Under the pieces are notes generated by a model, which had not been told where the DNA came from, made no database searches, and saw only the letters and a program-made list of their open reading frames with translations. A program made the translations under genes and the position numbers. A stretch of DNA of 64,000 nucleotides from Geotrypetes seraphini (lineage: Eukaryota > Chordata > Amphibia > Gymnophiona > Dermophiidae), in the NCBI RefSeq assembly GCF_902459505.1, contig NC_047096.1, positions 17,636,501 through 17,700,500 of the forward strand. Direction: 5' to 3'. Below are positions 1 through 12,500 of this stretch, one piece after another. How positions within the stretch are numbered: position 1 is the first letter of the stretch; each line of letters starts with the position of its first letter.

Positions 1-2365
1 AGGGCTTTTAGAGGTCGTGTTGTTATTGCTGTTTTAGGAATTTCTTGAAAAGTGTGGTTTTTATTTCTTTTCTGAACGTCTTATAGTCTGGGGTTGTCAT
101 CAGAAGGTTGGATATCTGGTTGTCCAGTCTTGCAGCTTGTGTGGCTAGGAGGCCGTCATGTTGTTTTGTTCTTTTTACTTCTTTGGAAGGGGGGGGTATG
201 AATGGGGAGTGCGTTTTTCTGTGTCTGGTGTTGGTTGCTTGGATGAGGCGATTGTTCAGGTATGATGGGCTGTCTCCGTGTAGGGTTTTAAATAATATGC
301 AGTAGAATTTGAATTGGATTCTTTCTTGGATTGGGAGCCAGTGTGAGTTGATGAAGGCCTCAGTGATGTGGTCGTGTTTTTTCAATGAATAGACGAGTCT
401 TAAGGCTGTATTTTGGATTGTTTGGAGTTGTCTTATCGTAGTTGCTGGACATGGGAGGAAGAGTATGTTACAGTAGTCCAATATGCCTAGTATTAGGGAT
501 TGTACTATAAGTAGGAATTGTGTACTTTCAAAGAATTTTCGGACTTGTCTCAGGTTTCTCATGATTGCGAATGATTTTTGAGTTGTTTTGTTTATTTGCG
601 GTTGCATTGTGCAGCATCTGTCTATGGTCATGCCTAGTAGTTTTATGGTTGTTTGGATGGGATATTTGGTTGCGTTTATATCTAGTATGGTTGTGGTTTG
701 GATCTTGTCGTTTTCTAGGAGGATGAATTTGGTTTTGTCTTGGTTGAGTTTAAGTTTGTGATTTTCCATCCAGGTTGTGACTGCTTCCAGTGTTTGGTGA
801 AGTTCGTCTGTCATGGTTGGTTTGGAATGATCGTATGGGATGAGGATGGTGATGTCATCCGCATAGCTATAGGATGTTATGCCTAGATTATCCAGATGAG
901 TTCCTAGAGAGGCCGTGTATAGATTGAAGAGGGTGGGGGATAGTGGAGATCCTTGTGGTACGCCGCAGGGGTTTGACCAGGATTCTGATTTTTCTTTGTT
1001 TGATTTTACACTGTAGGTTCTGAGTTTTAGGAATCCTTCGAACCAGGCGTATACTTTATCTGAGATGCCTATTGCATCTAAGATCTGTAGAAGGATGTTG
1101 TGGTCTACTAGGTCGAATGCCGCCGATAGGTCCAGTTGTATGAGTAGCATTTTTTTTCCTGTACTAAGTTGTTGTCTGACGGTATCCATGAGGGAGCCTA
1201 GTAATGTCTCTGTGCTGAAGTTTGTTCTGAATCCTGATTGCATGGGGTGGAGTAGGTTGTGGTCCTCTATGTAATTGGTGAGGAGTTTGGCTACTAGGCC
1301 TTCTATAATTTTGACATATAGCGGAATTGAGGCTATGGGTCTATAGTTAGATGGGAGGTTTTGTGGTGCCTTTGGATCTTTTTGGATTGGGGTGATGACG
1401 ATTTCGCTGAGGTTGTCAGGGAATGTGCCCTCTGTGAGCGTGAATTGGATCCATTGTAGAGTTATGGTGCGGAATTTTACACTAGAGGTGGTAAGGAGAT
1501 ATGAGGGGCAATGGTTGAGGTCACAGGAGGCATGGCTGTATTTTTTGTAGAATTTGTTGAATTCTGACCATTGTATGTTTGGGAATTGAGTCCAAATTCT
1601 GTCTGCTGCGATTGCCTCTTTTCCTGTAGGGTGGATTGTGATTGGATTTTGCTTGGATGGGTTGAGGATGAGTGTGGCTCTGGTGTTGGTGATTTTATTC
1701 TTGAAATGTTCTGCTAAGAGGGTAGGTGATGGTAGAGGTGTGTTCGTGGTGGTAGTGTGTGGTTTGGTGTCTGTTAATTCTTTCAGGATTTGGAAAATTT
1801 TTTTGGAATCTTGTGTTTCTGTGCCTATGAGCTTGGTATAGTAGCTTTTCCTCTTGTCTTTTAGTAGATTTTTGTATAGTTTGTTGATTTTTTTCCAGTC
1901 GGTTTTTGTTTGTTCTTGGTTCTTTTTTCTCCATTTTCTTTCTAATCTTCTACACTGTCTTTTGAGTTGGAGTAATTCATTATCAAACCATTGGTCTGAT
2001 TTCCTGCTGATTCTGGTTTTGGTTTGTATGGGTGCCAGATTATCAAGGATGTTGGTGGATACATTTTTCCAGTGGGAGATGAAGTTTTTTGGGTCGCAGT
2101 CTTGGATGGTTTCGTCTACCTTTGACCAGAAAATTGTTGGGTCGATATGTTTGCGTGAGGTATATGTGGTTTTTTTTGATTGAGGTGTGAATTTGGTTTT
2201 GGTCCAATTGATATTGAAGTTATAGATGTAGTGGTCTGACCATAGGGATGGGGACCATGTTCCGTTAGGAGTTTGGATTTCTTGATTGGATGGTTGGTGA
2301 GACATGAATGCTGCAATGTCCAGTTGATGACCTTTTTCATGCGTGGTTTGTGGGTTTAGGATCTG
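1..2365 (-). mobile_element. L2-type LINE, 5'-truncated, with intact 760-codon ORF
   Basis: An uninterrupted minus-strand frame of 760 codons runs from 2305 to 23. It begins at the tail of an apurinic endonuclease domain: THEKGHQLD lies just upstream of the first Met and an SDHY motif is near residue 25. A complete reverse transcriptase follows, with NYRPIASIPLY, LDLSAAFDLVDH, GVPQGSPLSPTLF and the catalytic SYADDI. The end is the L2-like HWLPIQERIQFKFYCILFKTLHG block and a basic tail. Most of the endonuclease is missing, so the copy is 5'-truncated near 2365. The 3' end runs off the window. Absence of stops over 2.3 kb implies a young insertion. The clade call (L2 within the jockey/CR1 group) rests on motif recognition; a sister clade is possible. 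Confidence 0.85.
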
Positions 2366-2575
2366 GGGTCTGATCTGGCCTGCAGGTGCACACGTCTCAT
2401 CCTGGACCGGGTTGCAGTTTCCAGTTAGTCATAAACCTTCAAGTTGACAGTGGCTTCTCTGGTTACAGCAGCAACCTCCTTCCATGCAGCTCTTTCAGAT
2501 GACAACACATATTCATCATTTCCCAGGCACACAGACCCAGCTCAGGAGCCAATTCTTGTACATCTGAGACCTTAA
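2366..2575. other. unassigned sequence between two LINE remnants
   Basis: No long ORF, RNA gene or terminal repeat is visible. It may be old unique flank of the L2-type insertion. Confidence 0.4.
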
Positions 2576-2860
2576 GAAAATAATTACCATATTGGGACAA
2601 ACGTAAGGTCCATCAAGTCCAGTATCCTGTTTCCAACAGTGGCTAGCCCAGGTCCCAAGTAGTAAAACAGCTTTTATGCTGCTTATCCTAGGAATAAGCA
2701 GTGGTTTTTCCCCAAGCCATCTCAATAATGGCCTATGGACTTCCCTTTTAGGAAATTATACAAACCTTTTATAAACACTGCTAAGCTGATTTTACCACAT
2801 TCTTCGGCAATGAATTCCAGAGTATAATTACATGTGTGAAGAAATATTTTCTCCAATTTA
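2576..2860 (-). mobile_element. CR1-type LINE 3' remnant
   Basis: This is the antisense of the classic CR1 tail: a 'TGGTCCATCAAGTCCAGTATC'-like block near 2608 and a 'CAATAATGGCCTATGGACTT' block near 2725, followed by 'GAATTCCAGAGT' near 2813. No coding capacity remains. Confidence 0.6.
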
Positions 2861-3504
2861 TTTTTTTTAAAGTTTATTTTTAAATATATATTACATTATA
2901 GATTATAGAATTTTTTTAAACCAGCCAAACCTTTGCAGGAAGCGGGTTCAAGTAAAGGATATAATACAGTATAACATGATGTTGGCGTACATAACAGATT
3001 GGTTGGCAGCACTTTAAATGTTGCTAGAATATGTCATAAAGTGTTGCCTTCTGGTTTGTGATGTGCAATATGAAGTCATAGGATTCTAAAACTTGGGAAA
3101 CTCATGTGTCCAGGTTTGTTACATCTTTTACTGAGTTCATGAGCATCTGAATAAGAGAGTACAGTATTAGACTTCAGGGGGGCTTTTATAGGGTGAAGGA
3201 AAGAATCAAGTTTTCATGAAGATCCTTGTTCCCCAGCTGTTCAATAGGGATGTTATGGAGGCCTTCAGCCTTGACTGGATCCTTGAAGACATTTCCATTT
3301 TTCCATCATGAGACAGTTACTAAAGTTATTTTTCTCTTGGTTACAGAGATACCAAAGGTAGCCTTTCGCAAAGAGTGAGATTCATCATCACAGTGAGTGA
3401 GGTTTTCTAGTGGTATATATCCAGGGTATAAATTTGGAAAGACAGACATGTTTTGCTTTCTAGGCAGTAGTTTGAGGACCTCGGCACAGAGGATAACAGT
3501 CTTG
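2861..3504. other. 5' flank of KLHL12, AT-rich then unassigned
   Basis: 2861-2935 is A/T rich and may be an old retroposon tail. 2936-3504 shows no gene, RNA gene or clear repeat. Confidence 0.4.
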
Positions 3505-4336
3505 CATCTCCTCTCTCTTCTCCCCCACCCACGATCAAGCATTACTTCTTCTCTTAGCTTCTTCCTTGGTCCTTCTCACATCTCTCCTTCTCAATGTTCC
3601 TGTCCTACCTTCAAATTTATGTTTAGCACTAGAGAGCATTGGCAGAGGTAACACTTCACACAAAGGTAGCAAGTGAACCCTCTCTTCTCCCCCACTCATG
3701 ATCAAGCATTACTCCTTCTCTTAGCTTCTTCCACCTTGATCCTCACATCTCTCCTTCTCAATGTTCCTGTCCTACCTTCAAATTTATGTTTAGCACTAGA
3801 GAAAATTGGCAGAGGTAACACATCACACAGAAATAGCAAGTGAACCCTCTCTTTCCCCCCACTCATGATCAAGCATTACTCCTTCCACCTTGGTCCTCAC
3901 ATCTCTCCTTCTCAATGTTCCTGTCCTACCTTCAAATTTATGTTTAGCAATAGAGAAAATTGGCAGAGGTAACACCACACAGAAGTAGCAAGTGAACCCT
4001 CTCTTTTCCCCTACTCATGATCAAGCATTACTCCTTCTCTTAGCTTCTTCCACCTTGGTCCTCACATCTCTCCTTCTCAATGTTCCAGTCCTATCTTCAA
4101 ATTTATGTTTAGCACTAGAGAAAATTGGCAGGTAACACATCACACAGAAGTAGCAAGTGAACCCTCTCTTTTCCCCCACTCATGATCAAGCATTACTCCT
4201 TCTCTTAGCTTCTTCCACCTTGGTCCTCACATCTCTCCTTCTCAATGTTCCTGTCCTACCTTCAAATTTATGTTTAGCACTAGAGAAAATTGGCAGAGGT
4301 AACACATCACACAGAAGTAGCAAGTGAACCCTCAAC
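3505..4336. repeat. tandem array, about 5 copies of a ~165 bp unit
   Basis: The phrase AGCAAGTGAACCCTC recurs at about 3668, 3836, 3988, 4152 and 4319, giving periods of 168, 152, 164 and 167 bp. Each unit carries CATGATCAAGCATTACTCC, a pyrimidine-rich stretch and TCAAATTTATGTTTAGCA. The first copy is the most diverged and copies differ by small indels. The array ends right at the KLHL12 promoter. Confidence 0.9.
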
Positions 4337-4619
4337 CAGAAGGGAGTGCAGCTGGCAACTGAAGCCTACAGGAGCGCTAAGGGCCCTAACATGATCAATA
4401 AAATCGGCCCCAGGCCCAGAGAGAGAACTACCATTCCCGCGAGCCCTTGTTCGCTCCCGCCCTCCACTGACGCAACGCTTTCAACGCGCCCGCCTTCCCC
4501 TGACGCGACTTCCTGTTTCCTGCCAGGCGGGACTCCTCCGAGGGAGAGAGTTTGTATGAGGGCACGGGCCCTGGCCCTGGCGAAGGCGCGCTGCGGGCCG
4601 GTGATGGATGGCCTCAGGT
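4337..4619 (+). promoter_or_regulatory. KLHL12: KLHL12 CpG-rich promoter and probable non-coding exon 1
   Basis: This is a CpG-rich island in an AT-rich setting, on the coding strand and upstream of the first coding exon. It holds ACTACCATTCCCG at 4427 (resembles ZNF143/SBS-type elements), TGACGCAA at 4468 (CRE/ATF-like) and ACTTCCTG at 4508 (ETS core). A donor at GCCTCAG|GTGTAAGT (GT at 4618 or 4620) could end exon 1 and splice to an acceptor near 9347 or 9354. The exon 1 start cannot be fixed from sequence. Confidence 0.6.
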
Positions 4620-5032
4620 GTAAGTTTGACGGTGTGATGGGAGGAGGGGGAGGCTAGTCGAATGTGTGTGTGTGACCTGGTATCTCTTAATTTTGCAGTT
4701 GCTAATGTGAAAGCAGTTTCCCTGCCCCTACTGCCAGTATGATTTCTTTACCCTCGCCAAAAGTAAGTAGTCAAACCACACCTGTGCTTGGGAACCACTT
4801 TGCTTTCACGCGCACTCACACACAGATTGCAATCCCCGTCCCAATTTAGGGCTTTCTGCACACACGCACGCACGCCTCCCCACACCATAAATGAGCTGGT
4901 CATTGTACTACCCACTTTCATCCTGAGGCAAGGGGCAATCATGGGCCCTGAAGACGGCTATGCCCCTCTTCAACAATTATCAGAAGTCCCCTGAACCATC
5001 CCCCCCCCTTCCCCCAAATGCTGTCTCTAACC
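4620..5032. other. KLHL12 intron 1, unassigned
   Basis: No coding or repeat feature beyond short CA/CG-rich runs near 4810-4890. Confidence 0.4.
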
Positions 5033-5345
5033 CAGTGGTCTCAAACTGAAACCCTTTGCAGGGCCACATTTTGAATTTGTAGGTACTTGGAGGGTCTCAG
5101 AAAAAAACAATCAATGTCTTATTAAAGAAATGATAATTTTGCACGAGGTAAAACTCTTTATAGTGTATAAATCTTTCCTTTTGGCTAAGTCTTAATAATA
5201 ATATTGTCATTTATAGCTCAAGAGACATTTGATCAAGAAACTGTTTTATTTTACTTTTGGGATTATGATAAACATACCGAGGGCCTCAAAATAGTACCCG
5301 GCGGGCTGCATGTGGTCCCCCAGGGTCGCAGGTTTGAGACCACTG
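5033..5345. mobile_element. non-autonomous hAT-type element, 'CAGTGGTCTCAAAC' family
   Basis: Termini are CAGTGGTCTCAAACTG and GGTTTGAGACCACTG. The ~310 bp body closely matches 45274-45559. Flanking 8-mers (CTCTAACC, CACTAGGA) are degenerate, suggesting an old insertion in KLHL12 intron 1. Confidence 0.75.
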
Positions 5346-6515
5346 CACTAGGACTACTCCAGGCATAGTTTCTTCTGATGCCATTTTTAAGGTGCTATGT
5401 GCTTAACTGTAGGTCATATCAATTTTTTGATTCGCATCTGATCAAGGCTGCTTTTTTTCTTTCAATACAGGAAGTTATTTTGTGAAGAGCTTGATTTCGT
5501 ATATTTCGGTGGAGAAGTCATGCATGTTGAATAGATTGTGGTTGAAAACTGATGCCACATTTTCTTTGTTTCTGAGTGCATTTCTTGATATTTAAAAAAA
5601 TCTTCCTCTCCGATAATCGCTTGGAATAGACACCTATACAATTGCTATTCTGTTTTGTTCTTTTGTATCCGGCTTTTATCAGTCAAAATGGGGATGTCTC
5701 AGGTGTGGCGATGTTGAAAATGTGGTATTGGATGTGTGACCTTGCTGTATGTAGCTTAGCGCCAGGATGTGATAGACAAAGATGAAATCAGGGTTATAGT
5801 CTTGCTGCCAGGCTCAGTTTCATGGACATCCTGGAAAGCTATAAATTGCCTGATATGAAATAGCATAACCATAGATCTGAGAGATTATCCGTAAGAGAGC
5901 CTGTTGCTGGAAGGCAAACTGTGCATGCTGCTGGATCTTGCTTAGACTAACTCATGGGTGTTAACATATGCTTACCAATGGAAATTAGGGTTTGATGGAT
6001 ACAAAAAGAACAAAGATTTCAAAATGAAATTTATATGGAAAAGATGGTTTGAGAGGGGGTGATATTTAAAAAAAAAAAATTAGTTTATTAGTTAATTGTA
6101 TTAGCAGCAAGTTCAGGTACCTTTATATAGGGCCAGCATAGTGGAAAAATGTAGTACATTAAGGGGGTCTTTTACTAAAGTGCACTGTTGTATTCTTGTG
6201 GACTTCATGGCACTAATCGTTAGCACACCTTAGTAAAAGGACCCTCAAGACATATAGGTCCTGTCACTTTGCTTTTTAATATGCTCATAGGAATTAATTT
6301 TTACAAATACCCTTTCACCCCCCACAGAGACTGTTTGTATTTGTGGGGCAAAAGGTATGGGGAGCAAGTGAGATCTGTTCAAAGGATGGTTGCTTTAATT
6401 ATGCTGTCCATCCAACACTATTTATGGTCATGGTAAAATCCGCATTGGGGATAAGTACTCCATTAATTTAGTTACTGGATGAATATTTAAATTACTTATT
6501 TGTTCAGTTTTTGAT
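5346..6515. other. KLHL12 intron 1, mostly unassigned
   Basis: About 6158-6247 is a small inverted repeat, GGGTCTTTTACTAAAG versus CTTAGTAAAAGGACCC, of the 'TTTACTAA' MITE family also seen near 52150 and 54290. The rest shows nothing recognisable. Confidence 0.4.
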
Positions 6516-8259
6516 TACCGTATTTTCACGCATATAACGCGCGCGTTATACGCGTTTTTACCTACCGCGCATACCCCTCGCGCGTTATATGCGTGAGCGC
6601 GGTATACAAAAGTTTTAAAACATAGTTCCCACCCCGCCCGACGCCCGATTCACCCTCCCAGCAGGACCACTCGCACCCCCACCCCGAACGACCACTCGCA
6701 CGCGCTCCCACCCGCACCCGCATCCACGATCGGAGCAAGAGGGAGCCCAAGCCCTCTTGCCCGGCCGACTCCCCGACGTCCGATACATCCCCCCCCCCGG
6801 CAGGACCACTCGCACCCCCACCCCGAAGGACCGCCGACTTCCCGACAATATCGGGCCAGAAGGGAGCCCAAACCCTCCTGGCCACGGCGACCCCCTAACC
6901 CCACCCCGCACTACATTACGGGCAGGAGGGATCCCAGGCCCTCCTGCCCTCGACGCAAACCCCCCTCCCCCCCAACGACCGTCCCCCCCCAAGAACCTCC
7001 GACCGCCCCCCAGCCGACCCGCGATCCCCCTGGCGACCCCCCCACCCCCCTTCCCCGTACCTTTGGTAGTTGGCCGGACAGACGGGAGCCAAACCCGCCT
7101 GTCCGGCAGGCAGCCAACGAAGGAATGAGGCCGGATTGGCCCATCCATCCTAAAGCTCCGCCTACTGGTGGGGCCTAAGGCGCGTGGGCCAATCAGAATA
7201 GGCCCTGGAGCCTTAGGTCCCACCTGGGGGCGCGGCCTGAGGCACATGGGCCCAACCCGACCATGTGCCTCAGGCCGCGCCCCCAGGTGGGACCTAAGGC
7301 TCCAGGGCCTATTCTGATTGGCCCACGCGCCTTAGGCCCCACCAGTAGGCGGAGCTTTAGGATGGATGGGCCAATCCGGCCTCATTCCTTCGTTGGCTGC
7401 CTGCCGGACAGGCGGGTTTGGCTCCCGTCTGTCCGGCCAACTACCAAAGGTACGGGGAAGGGGGGTGGGGGGGGTCGTGGGGGTCGCCAGGGGGGTCGCG
7501 GGTCGGCTGGGGGGGCGGTCGGAGGTTCTTGGGGGGGGCGGTCGTTGGGGGGGAGGGGGGTTTGCGTCGAGGGCAGGAGGGCCTGGGATCCCTCCTGCCC
7601 GTAATGTAGTGCGGGGTGGGGTTAGGGGGTCGCCGTGGCCAGGAGGGTTTGGGCTCCCTTCTGGCCCAACTACCAAAGGTACGGGGAAGGGGGGTGGGGG
7701 GGTCGTGGGGGTCGCCAGGGTGGTCGCGGGTCGGCTGGGGGGGCGGTCGTTGGGGGGAGGGGGGTTTGCGTCGAGGGCAGGAGGGCCTGGGATCCCTCCT
7801 GCCCGTAATGTAGTGCGGGGTGGGGTTAGGGGGTCGCCGTGGCCAGGAGGATTTGGGCTCCCTCCTGGCCCGATATTGTTGGGGAATCGGCGGTCCTTCG
7901 GGGGGAGGGATGTATCGGACGTCGGGGGGGGGGGCATCAGGCTTTCAGGATGGGGACAGACCTTCAAGGGGGGACAGTGCACGGAAGTCAGGGGGGGGTG
8001 AACGGAGAGTCGGGACAGCGCACGGAAAGTCGGGGCAGTGCACGAAAGTCAGGGGGGGTGAACGGAGAGTCGGGACAGCGCACGGAGAGGCGGGGCAGTG
8101 CACGGAAGTCAGGGGGGTGAACGGAGAGTCGGGCAGCATGCGCGGTATAATCGTGAGCGCGTTATACCAAAGTTTTTGTGCTTATCATCGTGATTTCTGC
8201 GCGCTATACACGTGTGCGCGTTTTATACGGGTGCGTGTTATTTGCGTGAAAATACGGTA
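6516..8259. mobile_element. large palindromic DNA element, 'CCGTATTTTCACGC' termini
   Basis: Both ends are TA-CCGTATTTTCACGC / GCGTGAAAATACGG-TA, followed inward by CGCGTTATA-rich motifs. The body is extremely GC-rich and folds back around about 7256. Arms 7030-7247 and 7263-7470 encode the same 70-residue peptide in mirror frames, so they are nearly identical over more than 200 bp. The right arm carries a ~229 bp tandem duplication (7437, 7666) and a ~62 bp minisatellite (7978-8134). No transposase is visible, so it is non-autonomous; superfamily unassigned. A truncated relative is at 16225-16917. Confidence 0.75.
7978..8134. repeat. ~62 bp minisatellite inside the palindromic element
   Basis: GTGAACGGAGAGTCGGG recurs three times at about 60-65 bp spacing, each time with neighbouring GGCAGTGCACG-type words. 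Confidence 0.75.
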
Positions 8260-9347
8260 CTGTTCTCTGCATTGCACAAGGCTTTTTTTGATGTTACTCA
8301 GTTGAGGAGGTTTTTTTTTTTATGCCGATGAAGTAATTTACCCCAGTTTGGAATTCTCACACTTTTCTCAACTAAAGTTAGTGTGGGAGGGATTCTGAGG
8401 CTTTTTCGTTCCTCCTGGTTATCAACACATCTTTAAGCATTTGCATTGTCAGAGATTTGCTACACGAGTAAGCAACATTTGATAATAGTGCTCTACTTAA
8501 TTCGGTTGTCGGAGTGTGTTATTTTGATATAAAAGAGTTGTATTGGATTTTGATTATCCTTATGAACTTTGGTGCGTTTGTCTAGCATGGTAAAATCAAA
8601 GCCATATGCATAAAATCTGTTTAAGAACAAAGATGTTGGAAAAAGATTCAGAAACAGGACCTATACCCCATACCATATACTCTGTTTGCCTTGATATTAA
8701 TATTGAAATACAGTAAGGAATAAGCAAATTAAGACAAAGACAAAAACAGCTTTGTGAAAACAGTGTGCAATTTTAGTTAAATGGCAATCAATAAACTCAC
8801 TCTTCCTATATCCTCCCTCCACTCCTAGGTCCAGCATCTCTTCCTTCCCACCCTCTTTTCTTGTCTGGGTCACTTTCTTCCCCCCCCCCCCAACATTTAT
8901 GGGTTCAGCATCCATCCATCTTCCCTCTCCCCCTGCTCTTCACCCTGCAGATCCAGCATCTATGTCCCTTCTTCCCCCCACCAAATTTGGTCCACCTTCC
9001 CCCCATCTCTGCCTCCCTCTCCATGTGATCTGGCCTCCAATAGACCACCCTCACCCTGTGGAGCTGATGATCTCTTACCTGTGGCTCTCTCAAAGCTGCA
9101 GCGGCAGTTGGTCAGCAGAGGCAACACTGTAAACAGGCTACTTGCGGCCAGCCCCAGCAGGGCTTTCCTTTGCTGTGTCAATAGTGACACGGCAGAGGAA
9201 AGGTCCTGCTGGGGCTGGAGGGAGGGAGGGGGGATTGTCGGGTCAGGATCGCCTGTTTTGAGTAAGGTGGGGTGGATCTCAAATTTAAGAACATCTCCAA
9301 ACAGAATATTTGAGCTTCATTCTGTGACTCTTTACCCTTTCTCCCAG
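8260..9347. other. KLHL12 intron 1, 3' part
   Basis: It has a pyrimidine-rich stretch at 8810-9050 and an inverted repeat at about 9148-9222 (GCCAGCCCCAGCAGG versus CCTGCTGGGGCTGG, loop near 9185), probably a transposon remnant. No exon was recognised. Confidence 0.4.
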
Positions 9348-9407
9348 TATGCAGGTGGACTGACATGTGAGCCCTCCTCGTTGCCTTCCCGTGTCTAAGA
9401 TCAAGGC

Positions 9408-9593
9408 ATGATGGCCCCTAAAGACATCATGACCAACTCTCATGCTAAGTCCATCCTGAATGCCATGAACTCACTGCGCAAGAGTAATACGCTCTGTGAT
9501 GTCACTCTGCGTGTGGACCTGAAGGACTTTCCTGCCCACCGCATTGTTCTGGCCGCCTGCAGTGACTACTTCTGTGCTATGTTCACCAGTGAG
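9408..9593 (+). CDS. KLHL12: KLHL12 first coding exon (BTB, N-terminal half)
   Basis: Encodes [20 protein letters not shown] through FTSE, 62 codons, phase 0. The donor is GAG|GTAATG. The upstream acceptor lies near 9347 (CTCCCAG) or 9354 (TATGCAG). Confidence 0.95.
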
Positions 9594-12500
9594 GTAATGG
9601 TGGGGGGGCCAGGGTGAAGCTATTTATACAATGTAATGGTGCAGTGGGAGCCTGGTGGGGACAGATTGATAGAGAAAATCCTGGAATATATCTAATTTAA
9701 TCTGGTATTTGTGCAAAGGTTTGAGGCGACTTACAGAACAGAAAAGGAGAACTGTTTAGTACACTGCAGAGAAGCTTAGATAAGCATTACAATACAAGGA
9801 TGCACTACTAGAGGTATATTAAGACCTTGGAATTTCTCAAGGTAGAGAAAGCCGTTCCGTGTAGTGAAAGAAGTAGTTTGGTATTGCTCAGCGGAGCGAG
9901 CCATGGGAGGTACGTTAAAAGAACATTTAGAGGAGGAATCAAGTACAGCAAGAAAATTAGTATGATTCAATGAATGATGTCATGAAGTCTGTTACAGTCA
10001 TTAACAATGACATCCACAATTTCGAACACAAACAAACATTATAAAATGCAGTAAACAAATAAGTCGATCTCCCCCACAAAATTTCCTTAATGCAGAATAA
10101 TTCAAATCTGAAGCAAATAATAACCACAGAGTTAGAGAAAGTTGACCACAAACAATTGTGTTTTTAACAATTTCTTGAAAGACATGCAGTCTTTGAACAG
10201 GTGAATTAGTGGTGCAGCAGAGCATCCGTAGAGTCTGTGGTGCATAATGCAAGATGTTTTTGAATTTTATTCCAGATGAGATGGATAGCCAGTGAAGTTG
10301 TTTGAGGTAGTTAGAGATTGAGGTTTATTTTTTCAGTTTGAATATGAGTCTTGTAGCTTTGTTTTGTATGAGCTGCATTTTGCGGGTAAGGGTGATGCTG
10401 ATATCCATGTAGATGGAGTTGCAGTAATCTAGCTGGGACAGGATCAACATCTGCATGAGCAGGGGAAAGTGCTGTTGATAGAAGTATGGACTGATGAGTC
10501 TCAGTTGTCTCATAGTAAAGAAGGTTTTCTTCCAGAGGTTGGAGATTTGCAGCTCCATTGATAGCATGGAGTCCAAAATACAGCCCAGAACTTTGGAGGG
10601 TGTTAACTGTTTGGAGAGTGATGTTTGTCTGAGCTGTCTGTTGTGGGGCATGAAAGTAAAGGAGCAAAATTGAATAACTTGAGGGACAGGCAGTGTGGGT
10701 GAACCCATTTCTAATGTAGAGCTTTCTACAGTGTCTCGTCAAACTCAAAGAAAAGGTTGTCTACTATCCCTTGCTGTGAAGCCCTTATTTATTCTTTAGT
10801 TACTTCCAAGATCAATTATTGTAACATTATCTATACTTGATTGCCATTGAAATCTATAAAAAAAATTACAGACTATACAAAATACTGTTGTTAGAATTTT
10901 TAATATTCGTAGATATGACCATATTTCTCCATTTCTGAAAGAGAATCATTGGCTTCCTGTGAAATATCATTTGATGCATAAGGCTTTATCTTTAGTTTTT
11001 TAAGTGTTACAATCGGGTGAACCAGATTATTTGGCGAAATTATTAGTTCCTTGCAAGCCAACACGTAATTTGCGTTCTGTATCTATTCGTCAATTGTCCT
11101 TACCTTCAGTTCATGTAGTCAAGCTATCATCAAGTCACAAGTCTGCCTTCTTTATTTCTGTTACTATTCTCTGGAATTCTCTTCCAAATGAGATACATTG
11201 TGAACTTATCCAAAATTTAGGTCTCTTTTGAAGACTTATTTCTTTGGTTCAGCTTTTCCATCGATTACCTAATTTTGGGGGGAGTGTGCTCTGACCATTT
11301 TACAGATGTTATTGTTTTACTTTTAACTATTAACTTTTACTTTTTAGAATGGCGTTTTCTTTTATATATTTTGTAAACCACATTGTTGTTATAGTGAAGT
11401 GCGGTCTATAAATACTAAAACACAGAACTGGATGAGGACTATGCTGTTCTTCTGTATGCAAAATGTCTATCCATATGCATCCTGCTCTGCCAGTTTTAGC
11501 ATCTCCATAAGTAAACTTGGTTTTGGCCTGTGTGCTTTTCCAGCTCTCTGAGAAGGGGAAGTCTTTCGTTGATATCCAAGGCCTGACTTCCTCTACCATG
11601 GAGATCCTCCTGGACTTCGTATATACAGAGACTGTACATGTGACTGTGGAAAATGTGCAGGAACTGCTGCCTGCAGCTTGCCTGCTGCAGCTGAAAGGTA
11701 AGTGCATGAGCTACATGGATGCTTCCAGCTGAAAGTTGCTTCATATATTCATAATATCTGCCAAAAAGGGTATTGGCATTAAACACAGATTGAAAGAATT
11801 AAGGAAAAAGCCAAATTCCCTATGGGGGAGGGGGGTAAATTTATAGAGGAGATTCTGCAGGCAAAGCATAATTTATATGCTGGAAATGGCTCTTAATAAA
11901 TTGCATGTTAAAAGTAAGTCCACTGAACGAGCAAAGACATTTGTACAGAAAAGCAGTAGAATGGTGTGATGTATTTGTTGACACATCTGTCCTCAGATTG
12001 ATTTGTCTCATTTACCAATGTGTATTTTAAAGCTTGGACATTTTAAACATATTCAATAAATTTTGCATTCATTTATCTGTTTCCTCTGTGACATCCAGGA
12101 GCTATTGTTTCACTTTGTTTTTGGCTTTGGAGTTTCCCCGTTTTCTATGTAGAACAAAGGTCCTTTTTTCCTCTGGATTGTAGTTGCTTTTTGCATCAGA
12201 TTATATAAAATAAATCATAATAGCAAAGATATGTATAGAAATATTGGGAATAGTAGGAAAAGATAAAGTATAAAACAACAACCAATCCCATCACATCACA
12301 AAATCTTTCATGTATGTCAGATCTATCAGGATATAAAGTAGTTTAGCCCAGATGCAATCTCACAATTCATCATTGATCCATGTATTTTATATATTACCTC
12401 ACTCAATTATATGTGTTTTTATATGGTCTTTTTACTACTGTTATGCTTTTAACAAAATTCTAAGTTTCATTTTGAATTGTAGCTTCTGTACACCACCTTG

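Noticed and set aside
1-4336. Search for ADIPOR1 exons upstream of KLHL12
   Set aside because: No seven-transmembrane receptor exon was recognised; only LINE and tandem repeat sequence.
3505-4336. Possible CRISPR array or centromeric satellite
   Set aside because: Units are ~165 bp with no repeat-spacer structure and only five copies, in a vertebrate intergenic setting.
4346-4657. 103-codon frame across the CpG island
   Set aside because: It overlaps the KLHL12 promoter and first-exon donor and resembles no known protein; CpG-rich DNA readily leaves frames open.
6615-8305. Several long GC-rich open frames on both strands
   Set aside because: They are proline/arginine/glycine-rich frames produced by the palindromic GC-rich element; the same peptide appears in mirror frames and there is no domain or splice context.
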